A stretch of 64,000 nucleotides of DNA from Alphaproteobacteria bacterium (GCA_020632875.1 JACKET010000014.1:62001-126000), one strand, 5' to 3'. Shown: positions 22,957 to 31,223, numbered from the stretch's first letter. Numbers and translations are program-made. Notes: generated by a model not told the origin, from the letters alone.

Positions 22957-24321
22957 TCAGCGCCGCCGGCGGTACGCCAGCGTGGAGAGGAGCCACCACC
23001 CGAGCAGCGGCACCGGCGCCGTCGCGCACAGACACGCGGTTCCGCCCGTCGCTTCGGGTGCCTCCGCAGCAGGAGGGGCCTCGGGCTCCGGCGGAGGCGG
23101 GGGCTCCGGGAGCTTGCCGTCCAGCCAGCCCGCCTCGGTGCGGGGGAACACGGCATCGTCGATCTTCAGGGCCCGGCCACCCTTGCCGGCTTCGCTGCCC
23201 ACGGCCTTCGGGAGATCGGCGAACGTGCCGCACGGCGTGACCTCGACGCCCTTCGCGCTCCGCGTGATCGGGCACACGGCGTACGCCCCCGCCGCCTCGA
23301 CGATGCAGATCACGTCGAGCGGCTCGGCGCCGTCGAGGTTCGTGAGCAGGACCGAGGCCCCGATGCTCGCGGGGACCGCCGGGGTCTTCTGGCCCTCGAC
23401 CTCGCAGCCCGCCGAGCCCTGCACGTCGTGCACCACCACCGGGTCGGCGTCGGAGAGCGCTTCGACGAGGGTGAAGGGGTGGTCGTCCATGCGGCTGGCC
23501 ACGGGCGCCGACCGGCGGAGGACGTACTTCGCGCTGCCCCAGCCGAGCGTCGACTGGTCGAGGATCAGCAGCCAGCCGTCCTGCGCGACCCAGACCCGCA
23601 CGGGCCGCCCACCCTCGACGACCCCCACGACCCGCGCCCCGCTCTCGGGCGCCTCGCGGAGATTCAGGCGGTCGGCCACCACGAGGAACGGCCAGTCCAT
23701 CGGCGTGAGCTCGAACGCGTCGCCGTCGTCTTTCGCGTAGCGGTCGGGCCCGTCTTCGGGCGCCGCTTCCTGGAGGCTCAGGCCGCTCGGACCGCCCTCG
23801 AACAGGTACTCGGTGTCTCCGACGACGAGGATGTTCCCGAAGCCGCTGTAGCCCCCCTCAGCGGAGGGCCCGTCCAGCAGGCCCATCCCGCCGTTCGCAT
23901 CGAGGAAGATCCACGGCGTCTCGCCCCGTACGAAGCCCTGGGCGAGCGCGGCGCGCGTGGCGATCCGGTCGGGCCTCCAGTCGTCGGGGATGGCCGGGAA
24001 GACCTCGTCGACCCGCACCCAGCTGCGGTCGTCGAAGTGCAGGACGACCGGATCGGTGCCTTCGAACGAGATCTCGGCCTCGCCCTCCTGGTAGCCGTTC
24101 TTCACCGTGAACCGCTCGGTGTCGGGACGACCGAGGACCGGGTAGGGCGTGCCGTCGAACACGTGGTCGAACCACAACGAATCCGACTTCACCTCGACGT
24201 TGTAGCCGTCGGAGCCCTGCGGGGCGTCGCCGGTCCACGAGTCGACGACATCCTGGAGGATGTAGGTACCGCGCCACTCTTCGGGAATCTCTGCGGCGTG
24301 CGCGAGTGCGATGACCAGCAT
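22957..24321 (-). CDS. Secreted SH3-like protein with MYXO-CTERM-like C-terminal tail
   Basis: The 454-residue protein has a short signal peptide (MLVIALAHAAEIP). The N-terminal 190 residues form a calycin-like strand-rich region. A bacterial SH3-like segment follows (FLVVADRLNLREAPESGARV, then GWLLILDQSTLGWG) near residues 210-265. A Pro/Glu/Ala tether near 410-435 precedes a C-terminal Cys motif (ACLCATAPVP), a hydrophobic stretch and a final Arg cluster (AYRRRR). That tripartite end matches myxobacterial sorting tails, which in known cases are processed at Cys for surface anchoring. A TATGCT hexamer lies 6 nt before the ATG. It lies upstream of the hybrid kinase on the same strand. Confidence 0.7.
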   Translation of the reverse strand: MLVIALAHAAEIPEEWRGTYILQDVVDSWTGDAPQGSDGYNVEVKSDSLWFDHVFDGTPYPVLGRPDTERFTVKNGYQEGEAEISFEGTDPVVLHFDDRSWVRVDEVFPAIPDDWRPDRIATRAALAQGFVRGETPWIFLDANGGMGLLDGPSAEGGYSGFGNILVVGDTEYLFEGGPSGLSLQEAAPEDGPDRYAKDDGDAFELTPMDWPFLVVADRLNLREAPESGARVVGVVEGGRPVRVWVAQDGWLLILDQSTLGWGSAKYVLRRSAPVASRMDDHPFTLVEALSDADPVVVHDVQGSAGCEVEGQKTPAVPASIGASVLLTNLDGAEPLDVICIVEAAGAYAVCPITRSAKGVEVTPCGTFADLPKAVGSEAGKGGRALKIDDAVFPRTEAGWLDGKLPEPPPPPEPEAPPAAEAPEATGGTACLCATAPVPLLGWWLLSTLAYRRRR

Positions 24322-24327
24322 GGCGGG

Positions 24328-24333
24328 AGCATA
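24328..24333 (-). promoter_or_regulatory. TATGCT -10-like element, leaderless start of the SH3-like protein
   Basis: TATGCT on the minus strand ends 6 nt before the ATG at 24321. No ribosome site is visible. Confidence 0.5.
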
Positions 24334-24345
24334 CCCGAAAGCGGG

Positions 24346-25281
24346 TCAGGGCCCGGAGAGGTGCGTCGCGAGCACGTCGTCGACGCCGGGAGGCGCGCCC
24401 TCGCGGGCCACCCGCACTGCACGGTCGATCTCCGCAGCGTCGTAGAACCCGGCGGGGGGGAACATGTCCGACGTGGTGTCGACGGACGCGGCGAGGACCT
24501 CTCGCATCTCGGCCGTGAGCCCGTCCGGCCCAGGCCGCAGGATCGCCGCCGTATACGTGAAGATCCCGTCGGCGTCGGGCGGTCCGACGAGCAGCTCGAG
24601 CGCACCACCCGCGTCCTGGTAGATCACGCTCGCGCCCCGGTGCTCGCCGGTGAACGACGATGCCAGCGACGGTGTGTCGAACTGGCGAGCCCGGAAGGTC
24701 GCGACCCCGTCGACCACCTCGACGGGCTCGTGGTCGAAGCCACCTTCGGGCCCGTAGTGGACACGCGACAGCGCGATATCCGAGACGGCAGAGCCATCGT
24801 CCTGCCACACGAGGCGGATCCGGACCTCCACCGGCGGCGGCTCGGAGAGCGTGCACGGAACGGCGGTACCGCGGGTGGCCCCCGACCAGGAGACGAGCGC
24901 GACGCTCCGATCCGATCCGCGGGCGTCGACGGACCCCTCCGGCCGGTTCACGACCAGATCGACGGTGTTGGTCTCGGGCGCCACGACCTCCGCGACCTGC
25001 GCGTTCACCACCATCCCCGGTGGCAGCGTGCACCGGACCCGAAATCCCCCCAGCGCGTCGGCGAGACGGGCCATCGCCACGACCTCGTCCACCGGCTCCG
25101 CCACTTCGTGCGCCTCGGGGGTCACCTCCGTGCGGACCCGCCGGATGGATGGGTCGGGAGGGCCGTTCGACGGCGCGTCGGAGGCAGGAGGGGGTTCGCC
25201 GGGTGCCTGCATCCGACGGCCGACGAAGAGCAGCGCGACGAACAGGGCGACCCCGGCGATGGCGAGGAGGCGACGGTCCAT
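24346..25281 (-). CDS. Membrane-anchored protein of unknown function
   Basis: The 311-residue protein has one N-terminal anchor helix (LLAIAGVALFVALLFVGRRM) followed by a Pro/Ser-rich tether. The body is strand-rich and acidic, with a Cys pair in FRVRCTLPPGM and TAVPCTLSEPPP that could form a disulfide outside the cytoplasm. The C-terminal 60 residues are helical (GLTAEMREVLAASVDTTSDM). No family was recognised. Its stop is 24 nt before the SH3-like gene. Its own TACGAT hexamer 6 nt before the ATG, and the same arrangement in front of the next gene, suggest separate leaderless transcripts. Confidence 0.6.
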   Translation of the reverse strand: MDRRLLAIAGVALFVALLFVGRRMQAPGEPPPASDAPSNGPPDPSIRRVRTEVTPEAHEVAEPVDEVVAMARLADALGGFRVRCTLPPGMVVNAQVAEVVAPETNTVDLVVNRPEGSVDARGSDRSVALVSWSGATRGTAVPCTLSEPPPVEVRIRLVWQDDGSAVSDIALSRVHYGPEGGFDHEPVEVVDGVATFRARQFDTPSLASSFTGEHRGASVIYQDAGGALELLVGPPDADGIFTYTAAILRPGPDGLTAEMREVLAASVDTTSDMFPPAGFYDAAEIDRAVRVAREGAPPGVDDVLATHLSGP

Positions 25282-25285
25282 GCGC

Positions 25286-26275
25286 CTATCGTACGTCGGG
25301 TGCGTAGTGCGGCTCCCACCGCCCTTCGATGCCGATCGCGGCCTCGTAGATCCCTCCGGTGAAGCTCATCACGTAGAGGTGGTCACGCTCGAATCCACCG
25401 ACTCCGGAGCCGAAGTTCAGGGAGGGCGTCACGACGAAACCGCCTCCGGGCAGGACGTCGAGCACCCCCGCGGGCGTGCCGTCTTCCCGGAAGCGGAAGA
25501 CGCGGCCATCCATGCGGATGACGTACACGTTCCCGCACCGGTCGGTCGTCATCCCGTCGAGCACACCGACGCCGAACGCCAGGGGGACGCTCGTGAAGTC
25601 GACCGCGTCGCCGAGCGGCTCGCCCGCATCGTCGAGCTCGAGGTACCTCACCTGCCCGTACTCCATGTTGAAGTACAGCCTGCGGTAGTCCGGTGAGAAC
25701 GCGATGCCGTCCATCGAGGTGTTCTGCAGCTGGACCACGATCTCGGTGTCACCCTCGGGGGAGATGCGGGTGAGCGCGCCGCTCGTGCTGCTCGCCCACA
25801 CGTAGCCGCGCGGGTCGACCGCGAGCCCGTTGGGTGAGACCACGGTCGCGAGGAACTGCTTCTGGCCCTGCGGGAGGATGTGCCCCACGAAGTCCTGGTC
25901 CCACAACGCCACGGCCAGGGTCGAGTCGCCGAAGTACTGCACGCCCTTCGCCGGACCCACACCCGGCGAGAGCAGCTCGATCGCACCGTCTCGATCGCGG
26001 CCCACGAGGTTGCCGAAGGGGTCCACGCCGACGAGCCGACCCGTGGCGTCGAAGGCGAAGTCCTCGTGCGGTCCGAACGACGGGAGGAACGCGACCGACG
26101 CGGGGAACGGGGGCGGCTCGCCACAGGCGAGCTTCTCCGGCCAGTACGGCACGTCCGTGTCGAGCACGCCCGTGTCGGCGGTGTCGGACACGGCGGGGGC
26201 GGGCGACGTCGCAGGCGCGGGGGGCGGCTCGACCTCAGCGGTGCAGGCGACGATGGCGAAGACGGCCAGGGGCAT
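25286..26275 (-). CDS. SMP-30/gluconolactonase-like beta-propeller lipoprotein
   Basis: The start at 26275 follows AGGAGGTCCG. The 329-residue protein has a lipoprotein signal (AVFAIVACTAEV), a Pro/Ala tether containing DTADTGVLDTD (a short form of the acidic linkers seen elsewhere), and a six-bladed propeller. Blade signatures are FDATGRLVGVDPFGNLVGRD, VSPNGLAVDPRGYVW, MDGIAFSPDYRRLYF and MTTDRCGNVYVIRMDG. These match the SMP-30/NHL superfamily, which includes lactonases and non-enzymatic binding proteins. Catalytic metal ligands cannot be confirmed. Location should be outer membrane or periplasm. It is divergent from the next gene across 154 nt. Confidence 0.75.
   Translation of the reverse strand: MPLAVFAIVACTAEVEPPPAPATSPAPAVSDTADTGVLDTDVPYWPEKLACGEPPPFPASVAFLPSFGPHEDFAFDATGRLVGVDPFGNLVGRDRDGAIELLSPGVGPAKGVQYFGDSTLAVALWDQDFVGHILPQGQKQFLATVVSPNGLAVDPRGYVWASSTSGALTRISPEGDTEIVVQLQNTSMDGIAFSPDYRRLYFNMEYGQVRYLELDDAGEPLGDAVDFTSVPLAFGVGVLDGMTTDRCGNVYVIRMDGRVFRFREDGTPAGVLDVLPGGGFVVTPSLNFGSGVGGFERDHLYVMSFTGGIYEAAIGIEGRWEPHYAPDVR
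25288..25293 (-). promoter_or_regulatory. TACGAT -10-like element, leaderless start of the membrane-anchored protein
   Basis: TACGAT on the minus strand ends 6 nt before the ATG at 25281 and overlaps the 3' end of the upstream gene. No Shine-Dalgarno sequence is present. Confidence 0.5.
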
Positions 26276-26429
26276 CGGACCTCCTGCGCCGGCTGGTACC
26301 TCGGCGGAGATCTCGCGCCACAACCCCTTAGCCGGCCTTAGACCGCGGCCCGGACGCCCAGCGGGTCGCCTGCCTGGACTCGTGCGCCGAACGCATCTAC
26401 CGTGGCCGTTCTCTCGTGAAGGAGCCAGG

Positions 26430-27674
26430 ATGCCCAAGAAGATCGTCCCCCGTATCGACGTCCCCCACCAGTTCCGCATCGCGCAGATTCCCGACGTGGC
26501 GCTGCGCAAAGCGGCCGTCGCTGCAGCTGCAGCCGCGGCGGGCCCCCCGCTCGGGCCCCTCGCTGCGTTCTCCGGGACGTTCGCAGGCAAGGGTTTCAAC
26601 CTCATCTTCCGGCCTCAGAGCGCCGCGACGCCCACGCCGCTCCCGAGCTCGGTGCCCGACCACAACGGCAAGCCAGGCGTCGGCTTCGGCGACAACGTGC
26701 TCGAGCTGAATCTCACGACCGAGACCCTGGATTTCTCGAAGCCGCTCGGGAGCATCCCGAACCGCGGCGCGGTGCAGGGAGACATCTTCCTGAATGGGAT
26801 CTCGTATGTGCAGTCGATATCCGACGTCACAGGTGACACCGAGATCCCCATCCATTTCGAGCCCGGCCTCTGGCTGGCCGTGCCCGCCACCACGAATCCC
26901 GCGGTGGCGGCGACCGTTTCACGGATGGCCTCGATTCCGCATGGTACCACCATCAACCTGCAGGGTTTCGCGACCGGCCCCACTGCGGGCCCCCCGGTCA
27001 TCCCCACCGTCGACCCGACGCCGTTCTTCATCGCGAACGGCCAGCTGCAGAAGTTCCCGAGCCAGGTCGCGACCGCGTCCGACACCTTCCGGATCCCACA
27101 GGACCTCGGGCCGTTCATCACCGCCGGCACCATCACGCAGTCCATCCTCGACGACCCCAACGAGATCCTGCGGGACGCCATCGCCAACCAGACCATCGTC
27201 GAGACGACCACGATCCATGTGGCCAGCGCGGCGGCGGGCGATCCGCGGGTTCCCGTACCGGGCGGCGGCGCCAGCAATATCGCGTTCCTCGAGGGCGTCG
27301 GGAATCAACCCAATGCCGACGTGCCGGTCGATGCCGGCGGCCCCGCGGCGGGCGGCAACCGCCCACGCATCGCCGGTGTGCAATCGACGTTCTGGATCGA
27401 GGTCGTGGAGCACACGCTCGTCCTGCCCGTCCGCCTGCCCGGCACCCGGCCGTTCCTGCTGTCCGGCACCGCCGGAGCGGGGCTTCCGAAGCCGCGCTTC
27501 CGCTTCGTGCCCACTGCGGCCATCCCGGTGAGGAAGCCGATCAAGGTCCGCTCCGTGCAGATCCAGTACTCGCAGACGGTTCTGCTGAACTTCCGGGGTC
27601 TGACCTGGCCGCACGTCTCGGTCGCGACGCTGGTTCCCAGCGCACCGATCGACGTCCCGAGCAGCGCCTGGTGA
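26430..27674 (+). CDS. Protein of a family often labelled heme-binding; function uncertain
   Basis: The ATG follows GAAGGAGCCAGG and gives 414 residues with no signal peptide. A small-residue helix (KAAVAAAAAAAGPPLGPLAA) precedes a conserved core: the segment GISYVQSISDVTGDTEIPIH, then FEPGLWLAVPATTNP, then RMASIPHGTTINLQGFA. The C-terminal third has strands with FWIEVVEHTLVLPVRLPG and QIQYSQTVLLNFRGLTWPHV. From memory, this core resembles a family found in fungi and bacteria that databases label heme-binding or lipocalin-like. That label is not proven, and no axial heme ligand can be assigned. It is monocistronic and ends at a hairpin. Confidence 0.65.
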   Translation: MPKKIVPRIDVPHQFRIAQIPDVALRKAAVAAAAAAAGPPLGPLAAFSGTFAGKGFNLIFRPQSAATPTPLPSSVPDHNGKPGVGFGDNVLELNLTTETLDFSKPLGSIPNRGAVQGDIFLNGISYVQSISDVTGDTEIPIHFEPGLWLAVPATTNPAVAATVSRMASIPHGTTINLQGFATGPTAGPPVIPTVDPTPFFIANGQLQKFPSQVATASDTFRIPQDLGPFITAGTITQSILDDPNEILRDAIANQTIVETTTIHVASAAAGDPRVPVPGGGASNIAFLEGVGNQPNADVPVDAGGPAAGGNRPRIAGVQSTFWIEVVEHTLVLPVRLPGTRPFLLSGTAGAGLPKPRFRFVPTAAIPVRKPIKVRSVQIQYSQTVLLNFRGLTWPHVSVATLVPSAPIDVPSSAW

Positions 27675-27679
27675 AGCCC

Positions 27680-27696
27680 GCCGACAGGCCGTCGGC
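27680..27696 (+). terminator. Hairpin after the heme-binding-family gene
   Basis: GCCGAC, an AGGCC loop and GTCGGC form a perfect 6-bp stem 5 nt after the stop. No T-run follows. Confidence 0.45.
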
Positions 27697-27720
27697 ACGC
27701 CCGTGACACTTGGGGCACAA

Positions 27721-27734
27721 TTGCAACGTTGCAA
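27721..27734. promoter_or_regulatory. Perfect 14-bp palindrome TTGCAACGTTGCAA, LacI/GalR-type operator candidate
   Basis: The sequence is its own reverse complement and has the central CpG and flanking GCAA/TTGC half-sites typical of LacI/GalR-family operators. It stands out by low GC in a GC-rich intergenic region and lies 44 nt before the first gene of a four-gene operon. No LacI-family gene is in the window. Confidence 0.5.
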
Positions 27735-27778
27735 CGCGGTTTCGGCGAACTTAGTGCGCTTCGACACACAGGTGAACC

Positions 27779-29035
27779 ATGCCGATCCGCTTCCTCGTTG
27801 CCCTCCTCACGGGCTGCGCCGCCGACGACCTCGCCGACACGTCCCCGATCGAGCTCCAGGGCGAGGTCCCCTCCGACCTCACCGCGGCCGAGCTCGATGG
27901 GCTCACGCAGGACTTCCTGGCTTCGGGCGCCGCATTCGGCGTCGTCGTCGACCCGACGACCGGCGATGTCGCGAGCTTCGCGAACCTCGATCGCTCCGAC
28001 AACAGCGCCGACTTCTCGCAGATCGGCGCGGCGACGTGCCTCGACTGCGGTGGGGCCAACGCCACCTGCACCGGGCCTGCGGGCTTCACGCGGCAGATCC
28101 AGGTCCCGCTCCAGCGAAACACGGGCAGCGGCGCGGTCGACGTCGTCTACAACGGCAGCTCCAACTGGTCCCCGACGGGCCAGAGCTGCAACGGGGCCGC
28201 GTGTCCCGACCCCGACGTCGACGCCACGGGCGGGCCCGCCGCGCTCGACGTCGACCTGCTCGGCTCCCTGAACACCTGCTCGAGCTTCGGGGTGTTCTTC
28301 GACACCGACGACACCGTCGCGGCGCCGACCTGGCCCGCCACGACGCGGCTCCTCGCGTGTCAGCGGAACGGAACCGGCCTCCAGACCTACGACGACGGCG
28401 GTCTGGTGCACCTCGGCTCGATCACCGTGACCCTCGCTGGCGTCACGGTCGTCGGCTGCAACGGGCTGGCGTACGACCCCACCGAAGACTCGCTGTGGGG
28501 GGTGTACCGCGACGACGTTGCGGCGCGGCACCTGGTCCGGGTCGACGAGTCGACGGGCGTGCTCACGCTCGTCGGCACGCTCAGCGATCGAATCGCCAGC
28601 ATCGCGGTCGACGTCGACGGGGTGCTGTACGGCGACATCGGCGACGGCGGGACGAACGCGAACCAGCTCGTCGTGATCGACAAGACGAACGCCACCACGA
28701 CCTCCATCTTCCAGTTCACCGGCGGCAACGACGGCGAGGCCATCGCCTACGACCCGCGAGATCACTCCATCCTGCGACTCAGCGGCCGTCTCGGCGGCAA
28801 TGTCGTTCAGAAGTTCGACATCGCCACGAGAACGGGCACCTCCCCCGAAGTGCCCTCGTTCCTCACGGCGAACGCCAACGAAGAGGCGCTGGGGGTGACG
28901 TGGAACAACACGCAGTTCACCTACACGAACCTCGACGGCGAGTTCGGCGAGGTGGGTGGGGGTCCCGGGGCCTTCACGCTGTCCATCATCGAGCCCTCGA
29001 CGGGGACGCCGCGGGGCATCGCGGCCGTCCCGTGA
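27779..29035 (+). CDS. Beta-propeller lipoprotein, first gene of a four-gene operon
   Basis: The 418-residue protein begins with a short lipoprotein signal (FLVALLTGCAADD), then DTSPIELQGEVPSDLTAAEL. A Cys-containing strand region (CLDCGGANATC, QSCNGAACPD) is followed by a propeller (about 215-400) with DDGGLVHLGSITVTLAG, NGLAYDPTEDSLWGVYRDD, IASIAVDVDGVLYGDIGDGG and GEAIAYDPRDHSILRLSG. The mature protein should sit on the outer membrane or periplasmic face. Its stop overlaps the GTG of the acetyltransferase by 4 nt. A 14-bp palindrome lies upstream. No enzymatic motif was found. Confidence 0.75.
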   Translation: MPIRFLVALLTGCAADDLADTSPIELQGEVPSDLTAAELDGLTQDFLASGAAFGVVVDPTTGDVASFANLDRSDNSADFSQIGAATCLDCGGANATCTGPAGFTRQIQVPLQRNTGSGAVDVVYNGSSNWSPTGQSCNGAACPDPDVDATGGPAALDVDLLGSLNTCSSFGVFFDTDDTVAAPTWPATTRLLACQRNGTGLQTYDDGGLVHLGSITVTLAGVTVVGCNGLAYDPTEDSLWGVYRDDVAARHLVRVDESTGVLTLVGTLSDRIASIAVDVDGVLYGDIGDGGTNANQLVVIDKTNATTTSIFQFTGGNDGEAIAYDPRDHSILRLSGRLGGNVVQKFDIATRTGTSPEVPSFLTANANEEALGVTWNNTQFTYTNLDGEFGEVGGGPGAFTLSIIEPSTGTPRGIAAVP

Positions 29036-29580
29036 TTCCGAAGAGCCCGGGGACACGAGTGGACCTCGCCCGAATCCCGCGCGAGCGCGACACCACGCTC
29101 GCGTTCGTCTGGCCCGAAGGGCTCGCGGTGACCCGCGCTGGCGTGCCCGGCGTCCGGTTCGACTCCGTGCCCGACCGCGCCGCGTTCGTCGCGGTGCAGG
29201 AGGCCATCGGATTCGTGGTGACCGACGCGATCTGGGAGGGCCTGCGCTTCACGCGCATGGTGGTCGCGCGAATCGGCGGGTCGCCGGTCGCCGTGGCCTG
29301 TGCCGAGCCCCGCCCGGAGGGATGGACCGAGCTGTCGTGGGTCGCGGTCGCTCCAGCGTGCCGCGGACGCGGGCTCGGCGCCGCCGTGTGCGCCGAGATC
29401 GTCGATTGGCTCGTGGCCAACGGGTACCGCGACATCGTCGGCAGCACCCAGGACGCCAACCTGCACGCGCTGCGCATCTACCTTTCGCTCGGATTCGTGC
29501 CCGTCGAGCGTCCCGAGAAGCGGGCGCGGTGGCAGGCGGTGCTCGCGGCTCTCGGGCACGGCGGACCGGCGATGCACTGA
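29032..29580 (+). CDS. GNAT-family N-acetyltransferase
   Basis: The 182-residue protein starts at GTG overlapping the previous stop by 4 nt. The acetyl-CoA-binding motif A is LSWVAVAPACRGRGLGAAVC (RGRGLG is the R/Q-x-x-G-x-G/A loop), preceded by strand 4 and followed by a helix and YRDIVGSTQDANLHALRIYL, LGFVPV, the usual motif B. The enzyme should be cytoplasmic. The substrate is not predictable. Being sandwiched between an envelope propeller lipoprotein and membrane proteins suggests it acts on something made in this operon, but that is inference. Confidence 0.85.
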   Translation: MIPKSPGTRVDLARIPRERDTTLAFVWPEGLAVTRAGVPGVRFDSVPDRAAFVAVQEAIGFVVTDAIWEGLRFTRMVVARIGGSPVAVACAEPRPEGWTELSWVAVAPACRGRGLGAAVCAEIVDWLVANGYRDIVGSTQDANLHALRIYLSLGFVPVERPEKRARWQAVLAALGHGGPAMH

Positions 29581-29603
29581 TTGGGCTGGCGCGCCCTGGG
29601 AGA

Positions 29604-29617
29604 CCGGGGATCCCCGG
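29604..29617. promoter_or_regulatory. 14-bp palindrome before the decapeptide-repeat gene
   Basis: CCGGGGATCCCCGG is a perfect palindrome 5 nt upstream of the ATG at 29623. As RNA it would give a very short-looped stem next to the start and could disfavour that start relative to the TTG at 29581. Confidence 0.25.
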
Positions 29618-29622
29618 AATAC

Positions 29623-30270
29623 ATGCCGTCGTCACGGGGAGCGCCGGTGAAGATCATCGACGTCGGACAGGAAGCCACGGGATTCATCGCCATCGGGCAG
29701 CTCGCCGTCGGTGTGTTCGCGCTCGGCCAGATGGCGTCGGGCTTCGTGGCCGTCGGTCAGGTCGCCACTGGGGTGTTCACCTTCGGCCAGGGCGCCGTGG
29801 GGCTCGTCTCGGTGGGGATGGGCGGCGTGGGGATCTACTGGACGGGCGCCATGCTGGGCATCGGAGGCCGCGGGTTCGGCGGGGTCATCCCCCTGGCACC
29901 CTCCCTCGGTCCGCGGCTGAAGCTCCCCTCGACCACCGACTGGCGCTCCGCCGCCGACGACACCTGGGTGTCCGCACGCGTGACCGGCGACGGCCCCACG
30001 GGCCTGGACCTCCCGGAGGGCGTGCGCGTGAGGGCCCGTCTGCGCCGGAGCCTGAAGGCCGAGCCGCCCGGAGAGGTCCTCGTGCACGTCGTCGACGGGG
30101 CGTCGGGCCTGGAGGTCGACCGCGTCGTCCGGATCCCGCGCCGCCGGATCACGCAGCCGCGCTGGTGGGGCATCTGGGTCGTGCAGATGGCGCTCTTCAC
30201 GTTGTTGGCCGGCGCCTGGGCAGGCGGTGTGATCGCGCCCTGGCTGTACACGCTGTGGACGGCGCCATGA
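29623..30270 (+). CDS. Membrane protein with five decapeptide Gly-Gln repeats
   Basis: The 215-residue protein opens MPSSRGAPVKIIDVGQEATG and then has five tandem 10-residue repeats: GFIAIGQLAV, GVFALGQMAS, GFVAVGQVAT, GVFTFGQGAV and GLVSVGMGGV. The constant Gly at positions 1 and 6 and Gln at 7 suggest a regular beta-solenoid or membrane-embedded stack. A strand domain of about 90 residues follows (TWVSARVTGDGPTGLDLPEG), then a basic stretch and a C-terminal membrane helix (MALFTLLAGAWAGGVIAPWL). A TTG start at 29581, abutting the previous stop, is an alternative. It overlaps the next gene by ATGA. The function is unknown. Confidence 0.7.
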   Translation: MPSSRGAPVKIIDVGQEATGFIAIGQLAVGVFALGQMASGFVAVGQVATGVFTFGQGAVGLVSVGMGGVGIYWTGAMLGIGGRGFGGVIPLAPSLGPRLKLPSTTDWRSAADDTWVSARVTGDGPTGLDLPEGVRVRARLRRSLKAEPPGEVLVHVVDGASGLEVDRVVRIPRRRITQPRWWGIWVVQMALFTLLAGAWAGGVIAPWLYTLWTAP

Positions 30271-31223
30271 CGCCCGTCTGCCAGATGTGCGGCACGGCGC
30301 TGCCCGAGACCGGCGGGTGCGAGGCGTGCGGCGCGGTCCGCGGCACGCCGCACACCCCACCAGAGACGCGCTGGCTGCTGGTCGGCGTCCGGTGCCGGTT
30401 CACCTGCAAGGCTTGCGGCTTCGACTCCCCGCTCGATTCGCTCGACGGCTCCGGGAGTGCCGTGTGCCTGAAGTGCGGGCTGCACCAGGTGTTCGACGTC
30501 ACCCACTGGAACGCCCTCCTTCCCGGGCTGCACGCCATCCCCGACCTCGCCGGGCCGAAGCCCGAGGGGAGCCGCTCCGACCCGCACTGGTCGATCGCCC
30601 CGACGGGGTTCGCCGACCTGCGCCAGACCCGCGCGGTCGTGGCCCTCTCGCAGGGTCGGCTGCAGATCGAAGCGGGCCCGGGCCACCCCCTGTGCGAGAC
30701 GTGCCGCGAGCCCGTCGAGATCGTCATCGAGAAGCCCGGCGAGGTGAACACGCTGTGCCCCGGGTGCGGAGACGCCGCGACGTACGCGTCGAAGCCTGCC
30801 GACTTCAAGGTCCCCGTCGTGGGGGCGATCGGTCCCGAGCACCGCGTCGACCGCGCCCAGGCCCGTCAGGAGTCCGACGGGTTCCTGTGCGGGAGCTGTG
30901 GGGCGCCGCTGCAGGTCGATGGTCGCGGCCGGCTCGTGCGCTGCGGGTACTGCCAGGCGGTGAGCCGCATCCGCGTCGAGCAGCTCCAGGGCCTCGCGAC
31001 GCCGCCGCCGCCCGATCTCTGGTGGCTGGTGTTCGAGGGTCCCTCCGAGAAGCGCCGGCAGCTGCTCCGCGAGATCGGCGGGGAGGAGGACGACCAGTCG
31101 ATCGAAGACGCCGAGCACGACCGCCCGAGCGCGCTCGACCACGTCGTCCGAATCGCCGTCACCGGCGTGGCCATCGCGGTCGGCGCAGCGCTCGTGCTCC
31201 CGTTGTGGTTCCTGGTCTGGTGA
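30267..31223 (+). CDS. Multi-zinc-ribbon protein with C-terminal membrane helix
   Basis: The ATG overlaps the previous stop (ATGA), and the 318-residue protein ends the operon. It carries five Cys-pair clusters: CQMCGTALPETGGCEACG, CKACGFDSP with CLKCGL, CETCREP with CPGCGDA, and CGSCGAP with CGYCQA. Together they make two or more zinc ribbons. A C-terminal segment, VVRIAVTGVAIAVGAALVLP, is a membrane helix. Such proteins often anchor or recruit a partner at the membrane, but no direct homologue was recognised. Coupling to the decapeptide-repeat membrane protein suggests the two act together. Confidence 0.7.
   Translation: MTPVCQMCGTALPETGGCEACGAVRGTPHTPPETRWLLVGVRCRFTCKACGFDSPLDSLDGSGSAVCLKCGLHQVFDVTHWNALLPGLHAIPDLAGPKPEGSRSDPHWSIAPTGFADLRQTRAVVALSQGRLQIEAGPGHPLCETCREPVEIVIEKPGEVNTLCPGCGDAATYASKPADFKVPVVGAIGPEHRVDRAQARQESDGFLCGSCGAPLQVDGRGRLVRCGYCQAVSRIRVEQLQGLATPPPPDLWWLVFEGPSEKRRQLLREIGGEEDDQSIEDAEHDRPSALDHVVRIAVTGVAIAVGAALVLPLWFLVW

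Noticed and set aside
19736..23740. 1334-residue plus-strand ORF across the hybrid histidine kinase
   Set aside because: It is a shadow of the kinase; the composition has no recognisable fold.
29581..29622. TTG start for the decapeptide-repeat protein
   Set aside because: Kept only as an alternative: it abuts the previous stop but has no clear ribosome site, and the extra 14 residues look non-conserved.
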